64,000 bases of DNA from Bacillus wiedmannii (GCF_001583695.1 NZ_LOBC01000009.1:1-64000); one strand, 5' to 3'. Shown: positions 8,218-16,892, numbered from the stretch's first letter. Notes: generated by a model from the letters alone, not told the origin. Program-made: numbers and translations.

Positions 8218-8511
8218 CTAATTAATTCTTTTTCTAGAAAAAGCGTCTTTTATTGCACTTGTTACTACATTTAGGAATAATAAAATAGCCATAACTGCCG
8301 TTAGTACATTAAATTGCTTTGTTTTATAAGGAGCGAACCATTCCGTAAAGAACTCTGAATTAACGAGACGATCCCCAACTCCTCCTTCCTTGAAGTTCGG
8401 TATCCACGAATTCATATCAAGGATGATAAAAATTAGTTGCATAACGAAAAATGCTCCAATAGTTTTCAGCCAATTTCGTATTCGACTAGGGCGCTCTTTT
8501 TTTGATGTCAT
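8218..8511 (-). CDS. Small two-helix membrane protein, YfzA-like
   Basis: This 97-residue protein has a basic N-terminus, one hydrophobic helix (IGAFFVMQLIFIILDM), an exposed middle segment with NFKEGGVGDRLVNS, and a second helix (NVLTAVMAILLFLNVV). It resembles the B. subtilis YfzA family of unknown function. GGAGGA precedes the ATG. It is the last gene after a GntR/ABC unit on the same strand, 29 bases after the permease, and may be a subunit or passenger of that operon. The family name is moderately certain. Confidence 0.6.
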   Translation of the reverse strand: MTSKKERPSRIRNWLKTIGAFFVMQLIFIILDMNSWIPNFKEGGVGDRLVNSEFFTEWFAPYKTKQFNVLTAVMAILLFLNVVTSAIKDAFSRKRIN

Positions 8512-8540
8512 TTAAACCATCCTCCTTTAAGAACTTGCTA

Positions 8541-9158
8541 TTAAAGAGCCTTGTTCTGATAGATACGAATAGATAATATCCATGAAACCCCATAGCACCC
8601 CACTGCTATGACAGCAAATAAAAGAAATAATTTCAAATCTGAAATCTCTTTTAAAAAGGTCAGTACGCCATTAGCATATTTATTTAATAAATACGGAGTA
8701 TTTCGCATTAAATATATAACTCCAATAGATAAAAATATAAAAACTGGTACAAGTGTTTTCACTTTAAATGCAACAAAAAATGGGATGTAAAATGCTGTTA
8801 TCAGCATGACTGCCAAGAAACCTAGTATGTAACTTTCTAAGGAAAGTTGAAATTCCATGCTGTCTAAAATGAAATATTTTCCAACTAAACAAAATGGGAT
8901 GATTACTATTGTAAAAAGTAAGGTTCCAACGTATTTTGAACTTATAATTTCCTTCCTAGTATACGGTAATGAGTTTACTAAAATATTAGCATTATCTTTA
9001 TCATCAGATTGATATGTGTTAATTACAAAAACGGCACTACAAATGATTATGACATATGCTACATCCATGCCGGCCCACAAATAGGTAACTAGAAATAAGA
9101 GATAAGCAGGCAAGAAAGTTTTTTGTAAAATCAAATCCTTTTTAATTAAATTAAGCAT
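8541..9158 (-). CDS. ABC-2 type transporter permease
   Basis: This 205-residue integral membrane protein has about six hydrophobic helices and the ABC-2 layout: an N-terminal cytoplasmic MLNLIKKDLILQKTF, then paired helices. The loop SLPYTRKEIISSKYVGTL is conserved in permeases of the YtrC/YtrD or BcrB type. Its start overlaps the ATP-binding gene by 13 bases, so the two are translationally coupled. It probably works with that ATPase and the GntR repressor as a YtrA-type stress exporter. Confidence 0.8.
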   Translation of the reverse strand: MLNLIKKDLILQKTFLPAYLLFLVTYLWAGMDVAYVIIICSAVFVINTYQSDDKDNANILVNSLPYTRKEIISSKYVGTLLFTIVIIPFCLVGKYFILDSMEFQLSLESYILGFLAVMLITAFYIPFFVAFKVKTLVPVFIFLSIGVIYLMRNTPYLLNKYANGVLTFLKEISDLKLFLLFAVIAVGCYGVSWILSIRIYQNKAL

Positions 9159-10018
9159 CTTGAATCCCCCTTTTTCATGAAATACATAATATCCTCTAAA
9201 CTTGGTTTTTCAATCACCACATCCTTATCAAATAAGTTCTCGATAAAATGTGCATTTTCAATCAATCCCTCGAAACCTGTATTTGCCTTACGTACAGAAA
9301 TAAATTCACGCTCAATATCAAACTTTAACAAATCTAGTGGTCCTTTGACTAAAACATAATCCTCTGCAATGGCATAAATATCTTTTGTGAAAATATGCTT
9401 CCCATTTTGAATAAATGTAATATAATCGGCAATGCGGTCTAAATCCGTTGTAATATGTGATGAGAAAAAGATAGTTTTCTCTCCATCCTGCATAATATTT
9501 TGTAGAACATCCAATAATTCTCTTCTGAATACAGGATCAAGTCCAGATGTAGGTTCATCCATAATAATTAGTTCAGCATGATGTGAAAGGGCAATTGCGA
9601 GAGAGGCTTTCATTTTCATTCCTTTGGAGAATGTTTTCATTTTTTTATTTAATGGTAATTCGAACAGATCTTTATAATATGTAAATTGGTTAAAATCCCA
9701 TTTTTTATAAGCAGGCGCAATAATTTTAGTAATTTCCTTTAATGTGAGTTCATCATAAAACACATTATCGTCATAAACGAAACCAATTCTTTCTTTAATT
9801 CGTTTCGCATCAGTCGAATAGTTCATGCCAAATAAGGAGACGTTTCCACTATCCGGGTTTATTAGATTCATAATCATTTTAATCGTTGTAGATTTACCTG
9901 ATCCATTTCCTCCAATAAAACCCGTAACAAATCCTTTTTTTACTTCCATCGAAAAATTGTTTATTTGAAACCCTTTAAAAGATTTACTGACATTTTGAAG
10001 TTCTATTACGTTTTCCAA
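9146..10018 (-). CDS. ABC transporter ATP-binding protein
   Basis: This 290-residue ATPase has Walker A GGNGSGKST (about residues 35-43), a signature-like FSKGMKMKASLAIAL, Walker B LIIMDEPTSGLDP and the H-loop FFSSHITTD. The C-terminal 70 residues are an accessory region typical of YtrB/BcrA-like exporters. The ABC signature is SKGMK instead of LSGGQ, common in this subfamily. It overlaps the upstream gntR gene and the downstream permease gene by 13 bases each. Confidence 0.9.
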   Translation of the reverse strand: MENVIELQNVSKSFKGFQINNFSMEVKKGFVTGFIGGNGSGKSTTIKMIMNLINPDSGNVSLFGMNYSTDAKRIKERIGFVYDDNVFYDELTLKEITKIIAPAYKKWDFNQFTYYKDLFELPLNKKMKTFSKGMKMKASLAIALSHHAELIIMDEPTSGLDPVFRRELLDVLQNIMQDGEKTIFFSSHITTDLDRIADYITFIQNGKHIFTKDIYAIAEDYVLVKGPLDLLKFDIEREFISVRKANTGFEGLIENAHFIENLFDKDVVIEKPSLEDIMYFMKKGDSRCLI

Positions 10019-10395
10019 GAGTTTTCCTCCTCGTATAAAATTGTAAGCATTTCTTTTAGTTCATTTAAAGAAACATCCATTTGCTTAGCATTTTGAATCG
10101 CTTCACATAACTTTTCTTCAACTGTTTTTAATTTTTCTTCTTTCATAGTTTCAATGTTTTGTTCTGCTACAAAGGACCCTCTTCCGACAATTGAATTAAT
10201 AAAACCGTCTTTTTCCAGTTCTTCATATGCTCTTTTCGTTGTAATAATACTTACTCGTAAATCTTTTGCTAACTGACGCATTGAAGGAAGGGCATCTCCT
10301 TGTTTTAAATCACCTAGTAAAATAAGTTTTTTTATTTGGAGTCCAATTTGTTCGTAAATGGGTTCCTTTGAAGTGTTCTTAATAATGATTTGCAT
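10006..10395 (-). CDS. GntR family regulator, YtrA type
   Basis: This is a short 129-residue GntR protein. Its N-terminal winged helix (PIYEQIGLQIKKLILLG, ALPSMRQLAKDLRVS, TTKRAYEELEKDGF) is followed by a short helical tail, not a large ligand domain, which is the YtrA subfamily layout. These repress adjacent ABC exporter operons and respond to cell-envelope-active compounds. AGAGG precedes the ATG at 10395. A perfect inverted repeat 24-46 bases upstream is the likely autoregulatory operator. Confidence 0.9.
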   Translation of the reverse strand: MQIIIKNTSKEPIYEQIGLQIKKLILLGDLKQGDALPSMRQLAKDLRVSIITTKRAYEELEKDGFINSIVGRGSFVAEQNIETMKEEKLKTVEEKLCEAIQNAKQMDVSLNELKEMLTILYEEENSWKT

Positions 10396-10418
10396 GCAAA
10401 TACCTCTTTTGAAAAATA

Positions 10419-10441
10419 TTGTATATATACTTTATATACAA
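10419..10441 (-). promoter_or_regulatory. Palindromic operator of the GntR/ABC operon
   Basis: TTGTATATA and TATATACAA are perfect 9-base arms around a 5-base centre, inside an AT-rich promoter zone containing TATACT-like -10 sequences. The size and form match YtrA-type operators. Confidence 0.7.
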
Positions 10442-10535
10442 TATATACTATCGCATATTTTAAATCAACAGAAAATTTCCAAAATATAGTTACAAACACA
10501 ATCTAATAATGTAATTAATACAACTTATTTATACG

Positions 10536-10600
10536 GGCCTTCCTTGTATTAGCCGGATTTTGAGGTGGAGGTCTTGCTACTAGCTAATACACGATAAAGA
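10536..10600. repeat. Diverged copy of a structured intergenic repeat
   Basis: The core ATTTTGAGGTGGAGGTCTT at 10557-10575 matches the repeat at 35880-35897 with one change. The outer stem TGTATTAGC (10545-10553) pairs perfectly with GCTAATACA (10583-10591). In the other copy the corresponding stem is ACGGGCAGT/ACTGCCCGT, so sequence changed but pairing was kept. It looks like a degraded copy of a B. cereus group interspersed repeat. Confidence 0.5.
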
Positions 10601-10601
10601 C

Positions 10602-10784
10602 TTCGTTGTATTTCACAGAAAAATTGGTACAACTGATAGTGTGAAAGCGAGAGAGTTTGAAATAGAAGAAAAATTTGAGGAAGTTGATATCAAGTTAGAC
10701 TAGGATGAGGATGACGAAGAAGGACTGAAAAATATGTTTTCTAAGCTGTGGGAAATGTACGGGGAAGAACCAATTGAGTTATAA
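10602..10784 (+). pseudogene. Gene remnant with in-frame stop
   Basis: A start-less plus-strand frame encodes FVVFHRKIGTTDSVKARE and an acidic stretch, meets TAG at 10701, then continues in the same frame (EDDEEGLKNMFSKLWEMYG) to TAA at 10782. Continuous coding character on both sides of the stop indicates a decayed gene. I do not recognise the family. It adjoins the diverged intergenic repeat, hinting at an old insertion or deletion here. Confidence 0.4.
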
Positions 10785-10794
10785 ATTTACATAC

Positions 10795-10835
10795 GAAAAA
10801 CACCTAGTTTCTTTAGTAACAAGGCGTTTTTTCTT
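10795..10835 (-). terminator. Terminator after the SUKH gene
   Basis: On the minus strand AAACGCCTTGTT pairs with AACTAGGTGTTT (with G-U pairs) and is followed by T-rich sequence. It lies 11 bases after the stop of the gene at 10846. Confidence 0.6.
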
Positions 10836-10845
10836 CATACTATGT

Positions 10846-11277
10846 TTAAATTGTTATCTTTCCACTCTCCCACCACTCCATAAAAGTCTTTAAAGAAGGA
10901 GCAACCCACGTTCTACTATCATTTTCATGATTCCATACATATATATCATCTCTTTGCACTTCTCCATTCAAAATGGAATAGCCAAACAAATCACCATTTC
11001 CGCCATCAGCAAAAAATAATAAACAGTCAAAAGGCATATATAAATCCTTAAAATTAACTATATTTCTCATATTCACATTTTCAGTATTAATTTTTGAAGC
11101 ATCCCATATAAAGTCTCCGTATTCACCTGCTATACCGTTTGTTTCCTGCAATAATTGATATAAATCATTCGGTAACTCCACCTGCAAATTTTTTTGAACT
11201 TCAGCGAGTGCATCCTTTGTAGCTGGGTTTTTCAAGCTTAAGTTTGATGAGATACTGTGAATGGTGTCTTTCCACAT
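10846..11277 (-). CDS. SMI1/KNR4 (SUKH) domain protein
   Basis: This 143-residue protein spans the SUKH fold: LPNDLYQLLQETNGIAG is the family's most typical segment, followed by FADGGNGDLFGYS and IYVWNHENDSRTWVA, with a terminal FMEWWESG helix. SUKH proteins often neutralise polymorphic toxins, but many Bacillus members stand alone. No toxin gene adjoins it, so an immunity role is only possible. AAGGAGGAG precedes two possible starts, GTG 11280 and ATG 11277; the ATG has better spacing. Confidence 0.8.
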   Translation of the reverse strand: MWKDTIHSISSNLSLKNPATKDALAEVQKNLQVELPNDLYQLLQETNGIAGEYGDFIWDASKINTENVNMRNIVNFKDLYMPFDCLLFFADGGNGDLFGYSILNGEVQRDDIYVWNHENDSRTWVAPSLKTFMEWWESGKITI

Positions 11278-11330
11278 CACCTTTTCTCCTCCTTATGTGC
11301 AATCAAGTATATTCAAAGGACTCATCTAAT

Positions 11331-12356
11331 TTATTGATACCACTTTTCTAACAATTCCTGCTCCCTTTTCCCTGAAATTCCTGCTTTTAATTCCCATTTC
11401 TCCACACTCTTCATCCACTTATACACATCTGTAACTGTATGTTCTAAACTTCTAAAAGTAAGCCCTTCTTTAACAGCACTTTCAATACTAATTGAAAATC
11501 CACCTTTCCACGGCTTCGTTTCACCTTCTAATGGGAAAGTCTCGGGAATCCACAAAGGCATTTCTGTCCAAGGCTGCACATTATGTTCACTCATAAACGA
11601 TTCGTCTACCCAAACAAATTCAGCATCGCTATTCGTAACCTTTTTACACGTATTTAATAGCTCTTCCATCGTCAATTTATCATTCGGACCTGTTATATTG
11701 AATGTACCTGCTTTATTATTTTCTGCCATGTTGAGTCCAAAGCACGCGACATCTTTTATATCAACCATCTGCACTGGACGGTCTTTTCTTCCTGGAACTA
11801 ACACTTTACCTCCTTTTGCAACACGCTGAATCCAGTATGTTAGTCGATCTGTATAATCAAACATTCCTGAAAGAAGTCCTGCTCTTACATGTAAAACACG
11901 CCCCGGCCAATACTTCTCTGCTTCTTTTTCACATAATACTTTCAGCGCACCATAATGCTCATAAGGAGAAACTTCACCATTCTCTACAGCCTTTATTTGC
12001 TCTTCCGTCGGTTCAGGTTGTAATATATAGTCTTCTTTTATGTCATGTGGAATCCAGTCTTTATATACGGAAAGACTTGAGATGAATATATAATGCTTTA
12101 TATGATTTTTTAATACTTCTCCAACATTCCGAATATGATGCGGAGAAAAGCCACACGTGTCTATGACAACATCCCACTTTCGATTCTCTAAGCTTAATAC
12201 ATTACCATTTCTGTCACCGATTAAATGTTCCACTTCAGGGAAAATCTCTTTGTTTGTTCCACGATTAAATACTGTAACCTCGTGCCCCCTGTTCAAAACT
12301 TCTTCTACAAATGCTCTTCCTAAAAATCGTGTACCGCCTAGTATTAGAATTTTCAT
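11331..12356 (-). CDS. NAD-dependent epimerase/dehydratase family protein
   Basis: This 341-residue extended short-chain dehydrogenase has the N-terminal Rossmann motif GGTRFLG (residues 7-13) and a second binding strand VIDTCG. The catalytic YxxxK is represented by YEHYGALKVLCE, where Tyr and Lys are four apart, with Ser in FISSLSVY. The C-terminal part is the substrate region. The closest families act on nucleotide sugars or are the atypical RNA-binding/isoflavone reductase-like type, so the substrate is uncertain. GGGGGAG precedes the ATG. It is a single-gene unit. Confidence 0.8.
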   Translation of the reverse strand: MKILILGGTRFLGRAFVEEVLNRGHEVTVFNRGTNKEIFPEVEHLIGDRNGNVLSLENRKWDVVIDTCGFSPHHIRNVGEVLKNHIKHYIFISSLSVYKDWIPHDIKEDYILQPEPTEEQIKAVENGEVSPYEHYGALKVLCEKEAEKYWPGRVLHVRAGLLSGMFDYTDRLTYWIQRVAKGGKVLVPGRKDRPVQMVDIKDVACFGLNMAENNKAGTFNITGPNDKLTMEELLNTCKKVTNSDAEFVWVDESFMSEHNVQPWTEMPLWIPETFPLEGETKPWKGGFSISIESAVKEGLTFRSLEHTVTDVYKWMKSVEKWELKAGISGKREQELLEKWYQ

Positions 12357-12583
12357 GGTTCTCCCCCATTCGTGATAAAAAATCTATTCTTTTGTTTAAC
12401 GATTTTTTGTTGTGAAAAGTTACGGGGGATAATTTAATTTTTTCTACAAGTTCAATATATGCAATTCCGACACTTTTTCTATCTTAAAAACAATAATATG
12501 GAAATATTCATTCTGTCGATTTCCATTTCATATATAATTAAAATATCGGATATTCGATTAACCACTTATACATACTTAGGCAG

Positions 12584-13339
12584 GTGAAAAATATTAATAA
12601 ACACATAGTTTATCATTCAACATTATGTATTTATTTTCTTACATCACTTGTATATATCATCTTGCTGAACATAGAAAATGGTCGTAATTATTTGGGGTTT
12701 ACAATGGTTGTTCCGCTTTTAGCGGTTATTTCATATCAAACATTATATAAGAAACAAAAAATAGTTAATACATTTGGAATTTCACGCCCAATAATAAAAA
12801 CACTAATTTTCTCCATATTATTTCCACTACTTCTAGGGCTATGTCTCCATTTTTATTTTTATATTTATGATATAAAGTTCTTATATCATCATTGGAATGA
12901 ATTAGGATTTCTCTTGTTCGTTGGTCTTACAATTGGATCTTTATCTGCATTATTAGAAGAGATTATATGGCGAGGGAATTTTCATTTCTATTTACGAAAA
13001 AAATATTCATTTATGCAAACAGCTATTATTATAGCTTTGCTTTGGTCTTCATGGCATTTACCAGTAGCTATCTTTTATAAAAATTATGAGTTTCAGTTTG
13101 TAGGAATATTAAGTTATCTCTCTTTATTATTTATATTGTCTTTAATTTTGACGTACACGAGAGAATATGGTGGTTCTGTAATATCACCCGCAATTTTACA
13201 TGGTATGTTTAATGTATTTTATTTAACAGATGGAGTAGAAACAAAATGGGATATTAGCCTAATGGAATTAATTAAATTTATCTTGCTGGTAATTGTGTTT
13301 GGCATGATGTATCTAATACATCGAAAAGTTAAAAAATAG
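12584..13339 (+). CDS. CPBP family intramembrane metalloprotease
   Basis: This 251-residue membrane protein has about seven helices. It contains the CPBP/Abi motifs: EEIIWRGNFHF (glutamates and arginine), SSWHLPVAIF (His) and SPAILHGMFN (His), which build the membrane zinc/active site of Rce1-like proteases. Family roles include peptide maturation or bacteriocin immunity. The start is GTG at 12584 with a weak AGG upstream. It stands alone, with a strong terminator after it. No bacteriocin precursor is visible beside it. Confidence 0.85.
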   Translation: MKNINKHIVYHSTLCIYFLTSLVYIILLNIENGRNYLGFTMVVPLLAVISYQTLYKKQKIVNTFGISRPIIKTLIFSILFPLLLGLCLHFYFYIYDIKFLYHHWNELGFLLFVGLTIGSLSALLEEIIWRGNFHFYLRKKYSFMQTAIIIALLWSSWHLPVAIFYKNYEFQFVGILSYLSLLFILSLILTYTREYGGSVISPAILHGMFNVFYLTDGVETKWDISLMELIKFILLVIVFGMMYLIHRKVKK

Positions 13340-13367
13340 TTAAAAGTACCTAAACAAATTATAAAGT

Positions 13368-13409
13368 ACTTCAACACCTATTCAATAATCGTATAGGTGT
13401 TGAAGTTTT
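13368..13409 (+). terminator. Intrinsic terminator
   Basis: ACTTCAACACCTAT pairs with ATAGGTGTTGAAGT and is followed by TTTTA, 28 bases after the CPBP gene. Confidence 0.8.
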
Positions 13410-13515
13410 ATAATCTTAGTTGCACAACTTGGTTAATACAACACTTTTTTCTATCGTAGAGAACAAAACAAGTTTAACTAAACCTTTTATTCTTATTTTT
13501 ATAAAAATAACCATA

Positions 13516-14457
13516 TTAATCTTTTAAATAAGGAAGTATGCACTCTTTAATTAACTCCCATCTATCCTCTGCATTTCGTATAACCTCAGTAGCAATCACT
13601 ACCACCAGTTCCTTCTCTGGTACGCAGCAAATCATATTCCCACCATCACCCATAGCACAGTATGAAAAGATTCCATCTTCTTCTCGTAACCACCATAAAT
13701 AACCATATTGATTTTGGTTCATTTCTGTCGATTCTTTTATCCATGATTTTGATAGTATTTGTTTTCCATTATGAATACCTTCATTCAAATACATCTGTCC
13801 AAACTTAGCCATATCCCTAACCGTTAACGTTAGTCCCCATCCGCCCGTCGAAATACCATTTGGATCGTGAACCCATCCTTTCACATCTTTTCCAAATAAG
13901 TCATCAAATCCAAATGCTTTCATTTTATAGTTTGGAATTTCTCTCATGCCGAGTGGCTGAAATAAGTATTCATTCGCAAATTCACGCGCATTTTTTCCTG
14001 TTGCGTTCGTTATAATCGCTGATAGTATATGAGCTCCTGCAGATGAATATTTAAAAGATCCAATTTCTCCACCGTTTCCTATCCTATTTAACGTATACTG
14101 TATCCAATCTTGTTGTGTACATAGTTCTTCTAACGGTTCCTGCCAGTCTACGAATGGATGTGGAGCTGTCATCGTAAGAAGATGTCGTACTGTTATTTCA
14201 GGTGAATTAACGTTATATTCCGGGAAAAATTCTATTACTCTTTGATCAACGCTTTTTATATACCCTTTATCTACACATAGTCCAATTAACGCAGAAGTAA
14301 TCGTTTTTGTGACTGACGCTATATGAAATGCATCATCTGAACCGTGACCGTTATAATATTTTTCAAAAATAACATTACCTTTCCGCACTACTAACATACC
14401 ATTCATATTTTCATATTCTTCTTGTATAATCTGATCTAACTTTTCAGCAGTTTTCAT
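13516..14457 (-). CDS. Serine hydrolase, class C beta-lactamase-like
   Basis: This 313-residue protein has the SxxK nucleophile motif in HIASVTKTITSALIG and the second-motif Tyr in KYSSAGAHILSAII. The third motif region is near GDGGNMICCVPEK. There is no signal peptide, so it is cytosolic, unlike true beta-lactamases; such proteins are esterases or peptidases. AAAGGGGAA precedes the ATG. It follows the AraC/GyrI regulator by 24 bases on the same strand and is probably co-transcribed and controlled with it. Confidence 0.8.
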   Translation of the reverse strand: MKTAEKLDQIIQEEYENMNGMLVVRKGNVIFEKYYNGHGSDDAFHIASVTKTITSALIGLCVDKGYIKSVDQRVIEFFPEYNVNSPEITVRHLLTMTAPHPFVDWQEPLEELCTQQDWIQYTLNRIGNGGEIGSFKYSSAGAHILSAIITNATGKNAREFANEYLFQPLGMREIPNYKMKAFGFDDLFGKDVKGWVHDPNGISTGGWGLTLTVRDMAKFGQMYLNEGIHNGKQILSKSWIKESTEMNQNQYGYLWWLREEDGIFSYCAMGDGGNMICCVPEKELVVVIATEVIRNAEDRWELIKECILPYLKD

Positions 14458-14481
14458 TATTCTTTCCCCTTTAACCTATGA

Positions 14482-15372
14482 TTAAAAAGGTTCGATAGGT
14501 ACATATATATCAACTATATGTTTATCTTCGGGATGCTGCTTTGGATCATTTCTATATACTTCAAAAGGATATGAGTCCCTCGGCTTATATCCGCTATTTG
14601 GAAGCCACTCACCGTATAAGAAATCCCATGCTCCTTTATATTCATCCTGAAATATTTCAAAATGCCCTACTGCATACTTTCCAGAAGGTATTACCATTAT
14701 TCCAATATCACTCGTTTTTACTGCGGACGCATCCGGAATTGTTATACATAAACTTGTTCTTAAATGATAGTCCTCAGTAAATTCATGATGATCGTGGTAA
14801 ATGGTTAATACTTTCGTATCCTCAAATACATGATAGTTTTGCTTAGCTGCGTAATAAAATAATTTCTCTATCATTTCTGGAAAAGCTATAGTTAACTCCT
14901 CATATGTACCAATATGTCTTATGTATGCGACGTTTATATCATCCGCTGTTACAATTTCAACATTACCTCGAACCTTCTTATATTCATTGTATTGAGGAAT
15001 TCCCCTTACGTCTTTGCAATTCTTGCTATTGTCGTTTCGATATTGAGATGGACTTACGCCGTAATAATTTTTAAATGTTCGGGAGAAAACAGCTGAATCT
15101 GTGAAACCGAAGTGATACGTAATATGTGTAATCGTCATGTCTGTGCGATATGTAAGTAGATGTGTTGCCCTTTCTAACTTCAAGCGATTCACATACCGAG
15201 ATAACGGCTCGTCTACTATTCCTTTAAAAATTCTATGAAAATGAAACTTTGAAAATCCTGCTACATCGGCTAGCTCTTCAATTGAAAGTGAATCATTTAT
15301 ATGCGATTCTATATAATCTTGCACTTTATAAATGCGTCGTAAATATTCATTTCTACTTTGTTTACTCTCCAT
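14482..15372 (-). CDS. AraC family regulator with GyrI-like ligand domain
   Basis: This 296-residue protein begins with two AraC helix-turn-helix motifs (SIEELADVAGFSKFHFHRIF and MTITHITYHFGFTDSAVF). A GyrI-like (SOUL/Rob C-terminal) small-molecule domain from about residue 128 follows, ending YPFEVYRNDPKQHPEDKH. This is the Rob/BltR-type design, in which cationic drugs bind the GyrI part. It lies upstream of the serine hydrolase gene and may activate it. The ATG at 15372 follows GAGGGGTTAGAAGT. Confidence 0.85.
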   Translation of the reverse strand: MESKQSRNEYLRRIYKVQDYIESHINDSLSIEELADVAGFSKFHFHRIFKGIVDEPLSRYVNRLKLERATHLLTYRTDMTITHITYHFGFTDSAVFSRTFKNYYGVSPSQYRNDNSKNCKDVRGIPQYNEYKKVRGNVEIVTADDINVAYIRHIGTYEELTIAFPEMIEKLFYYAAKQNYHVFEDTKVLTIYHDHHEFTEDYHLRTSLCITIPDASAVKTSDIGIMVIPSGKYAVGHFEIFQDEYKGAWDFLYGEWLPNSGYKPRDSYPFEVYRNDPKQHPEDKHIVDIYVPIEPF

Positions 15373-15389
15373 ACTTCTAACCCCTCACA

Positions 15390-15417
15390 ACAAAAAGGCT
15401 AACTTTATGCTAGCCTA
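15390..15417 (-). terminator. Terminator after the GNAT gene
   Basis: On the minus strand AGGCTAGC and GTTAGCCT form a short stem followed by TTTTTG, immediately after the stop at 15421. Confidence 0.7.
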
Positions 15418-15420
15418 CTG

Positions 15421-15891
15421 TTACACATGTTTCAAAAACAAAACTCTACTCCCGCCGTTCCCATCATAATTTGTATGTACCGATACACCCTCTATCTCAT
15501 CATCCCCAGCCTCAATTCGAAAACCAATCTCCTTATGAAACTGTATCGATTTTTTATTAACTGGTGATGTGATTGCTTTTACAACTTTACGGTTATTTGC
15601 ACGAGCAACATCAAAGAAATAAGAATACAATGTCGATGCGATTCCTCTTCTTCTATACTTAGGATTTACACCGATAAAATGAACGTATGCTTCATCTTTA
15701 TGCGTTTGGGAAAAGAATCCGCATAAAAAACCTAACGTTTCTCCCTCTTCTTCAATGATAAAACTCGTTTCTTGAAAGTGAACGAAGAACAATTTTGGCA
15801 ACATGTCCGCCATGTCTCTCCCGCCCCACCAATTATTTAAAACAGAATGAATCTTTACATAATCTTCCCCTTGTATGTTTCTTACTCGCAT
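15421..15891 (-). CDS. GNAT family N-acetyltransferase
   Basis: This is a 156-residue GNAT protein with the acetyl-CoA pyrophosphate loop RRRGIAST (consensus Q/RxxGxG/A). The preceding strand is AYVHFIGVNPKY and the C-terminal region has KSIQFHKEIGFRIE. The acceptor is unknown. The start at 15891 (MRVRNIQGEDY) is preferred because GAGAGGGAG lies 6 bases upstream. A GTG at 15912 would overlap the preceding gene's TGA but has no ribosome site. It forms a two-gene unit with the zinc-ribbon membrane protein upstream. Confidence 0.8.
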   Translation of the reverse strand: MRVRNIQGEDYVKIHSVLNNWWGGRDMADMLPKLFFVHFQETSFIIEEEGETLGFLCGFFSQTHKDEAYVHFIGVNPKYRRRGIASTLYSYFFDVARANNRKVVKAITSPVNKKSIQFHKEIGFRIEAGDDEIEGVSVHTNYDGNGGSRVLFLKHV

Positions 15892-15908
15892 GTATTTCTC
15901 CCTCTCAC

Positions 15909-16313
15909 TCACTTCATTTTTTCATAAATTTTAATGACTGTTTCTACTAATAGGATGAATACCCAAATACCGCAAAATACAAGTACAGACTGGAATATGG
16001 ATCCAATAATAAAAATAACACCAACTGCACCTGATCCTGAAATTGATACTTCCCCAAATCCTGGGTCATATATAAGAGATCCAGCAGAAAAAGCCATTAA
16101 AATAGATCCTATTAAATAAATCACACTCATTATTTTTAATATCTTTATAGAAAGATAAGAAGTTTGTTTTTCTTCCACTTGTGATAATTCGATTTCTCCA
16201 CTCGCAATTCCTTTTTGCAAACAGTCTTCACATAAAAATTCTTCCTTAATTTTTTTACCACCGTGTAACGTACCTGTTATCTCTTTACACCTTGAACATT
16301 TTCGATTTATCAT
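15909..16313 (-). CDS. Zinc-ribbon, two-helix membrane protein
   Basis: This 134-residue protein has an N-terminal zinc ribbon formed by CSRC (residues 5-8) and CEDC (about 28-31). A linker and two hydrophobic segments follow (ILKIMSVIYLIGSILMAF and GAVGVIFIIGSIFQSVLVF). No family function is known to me. It overlaps or abuts the GNAT gene, so both are probably one transcript. The layout suggests a membrane-anchored metal-binding or assembly protein, but this is only inference. Confidence 0.65.
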   Translation of the reverse strand: MINRKCSRCKEITGTLHGGKKIKEEFLCEDCLQKGIASGEIELSQVEEKQTSYLSIKILKIMSVIYLIGSILMAFSAGSLIYDPGFGEVSISGSGAVGVIFIIGSIFQSVLVFCGIWVFILLVETVIKIYEKMK

Positions 16314-16412
16314 TTTGGTATCACTCCAATCTCATAAGATTATACTTATATAATTCTGCACTTACCTTAATATTCCTTTTATGTATTTTATAGAGAAATG
16401 AGGTGTTTTATG

Positions 16413-16820
16413 ATGTCTAAACTTACTTTTGGTTATAAAAAGCCTACTGAACAATATGTATTAAGACCTAGTTGTTATGCGATTATTTTTAATTCCTCTT
16501 CAAAGATTGCTGCTATCCAAAAAGGAAACCATTATTTTTTACCTGGTGGCGGTATGGAAGGTAATGAAACAAAAGAAGAATGTATACATCGTGAATTACT
16601 AGAGGAATTAGGATGGGCAATTGAAATTGAACAGTATATCGGTAATGCAATGCGATATTTTTATGCTAAAAAGGAAGATACATATTATTTAAATGATGGG
16701 TTCTTCTACATTGCGAACATGGTGCAGAAACAAACTGAAAACTGTGAGGAGGATCATGTTCTAAGGTGGATGTCTCCTTTACATGCTGTAGAGCTTCTCA
16801 TTCACGATCATCAAAAATGA
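16413..16820 (+). CDS. NUDIX hydrolase with premature C-terminal stop
   Basis: This 135-residue protein has a complete Nudix box: FLPGGGMEGNETKEECIHRE, then LLEELGW. AGGTG lies just before a double ATG at 16410/16413; the frame is also open to ATG 16398. The TGA at 16818 is followed in the same frame by 12 codons encoding AVEQALLLRNKK and a second TGA at 16857-16859. This suggests an original TGG (Trp) codon mutated to TGA near the C-terminus. The catalytic box is intact, so activity may persist. Confidence 0.75.
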   Translation: MSKLTFGYKKPTEQYVLRPSCYAIIFNSSSKIAAIQKGNHYFLPGGGMEGNETKEECIHRELLEELGWAIEIEQYIGNAMRYFYAKKEDTYYLNDGFFYIANMVQKQTENCEEDHVLRWMSPLHAVELLIHDHQK

Positions 16821-16852
16821 GCGGTTGAACAAGCGCTTTTATTACGAAATAA

Positions 16853-16891
16853 AAAATGATCTCCTTCTATATGAAAGAGATCATTTTTACT
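16853..16891. terminator. Bidirectional terminator
   Basis: AAAATGATCTC and GAGATCATTTTT flank a 13-base loop, between the converging NUDIX and EamA transporter genes. Confidence 0.8.
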
Positions 16892-16892
16892 G

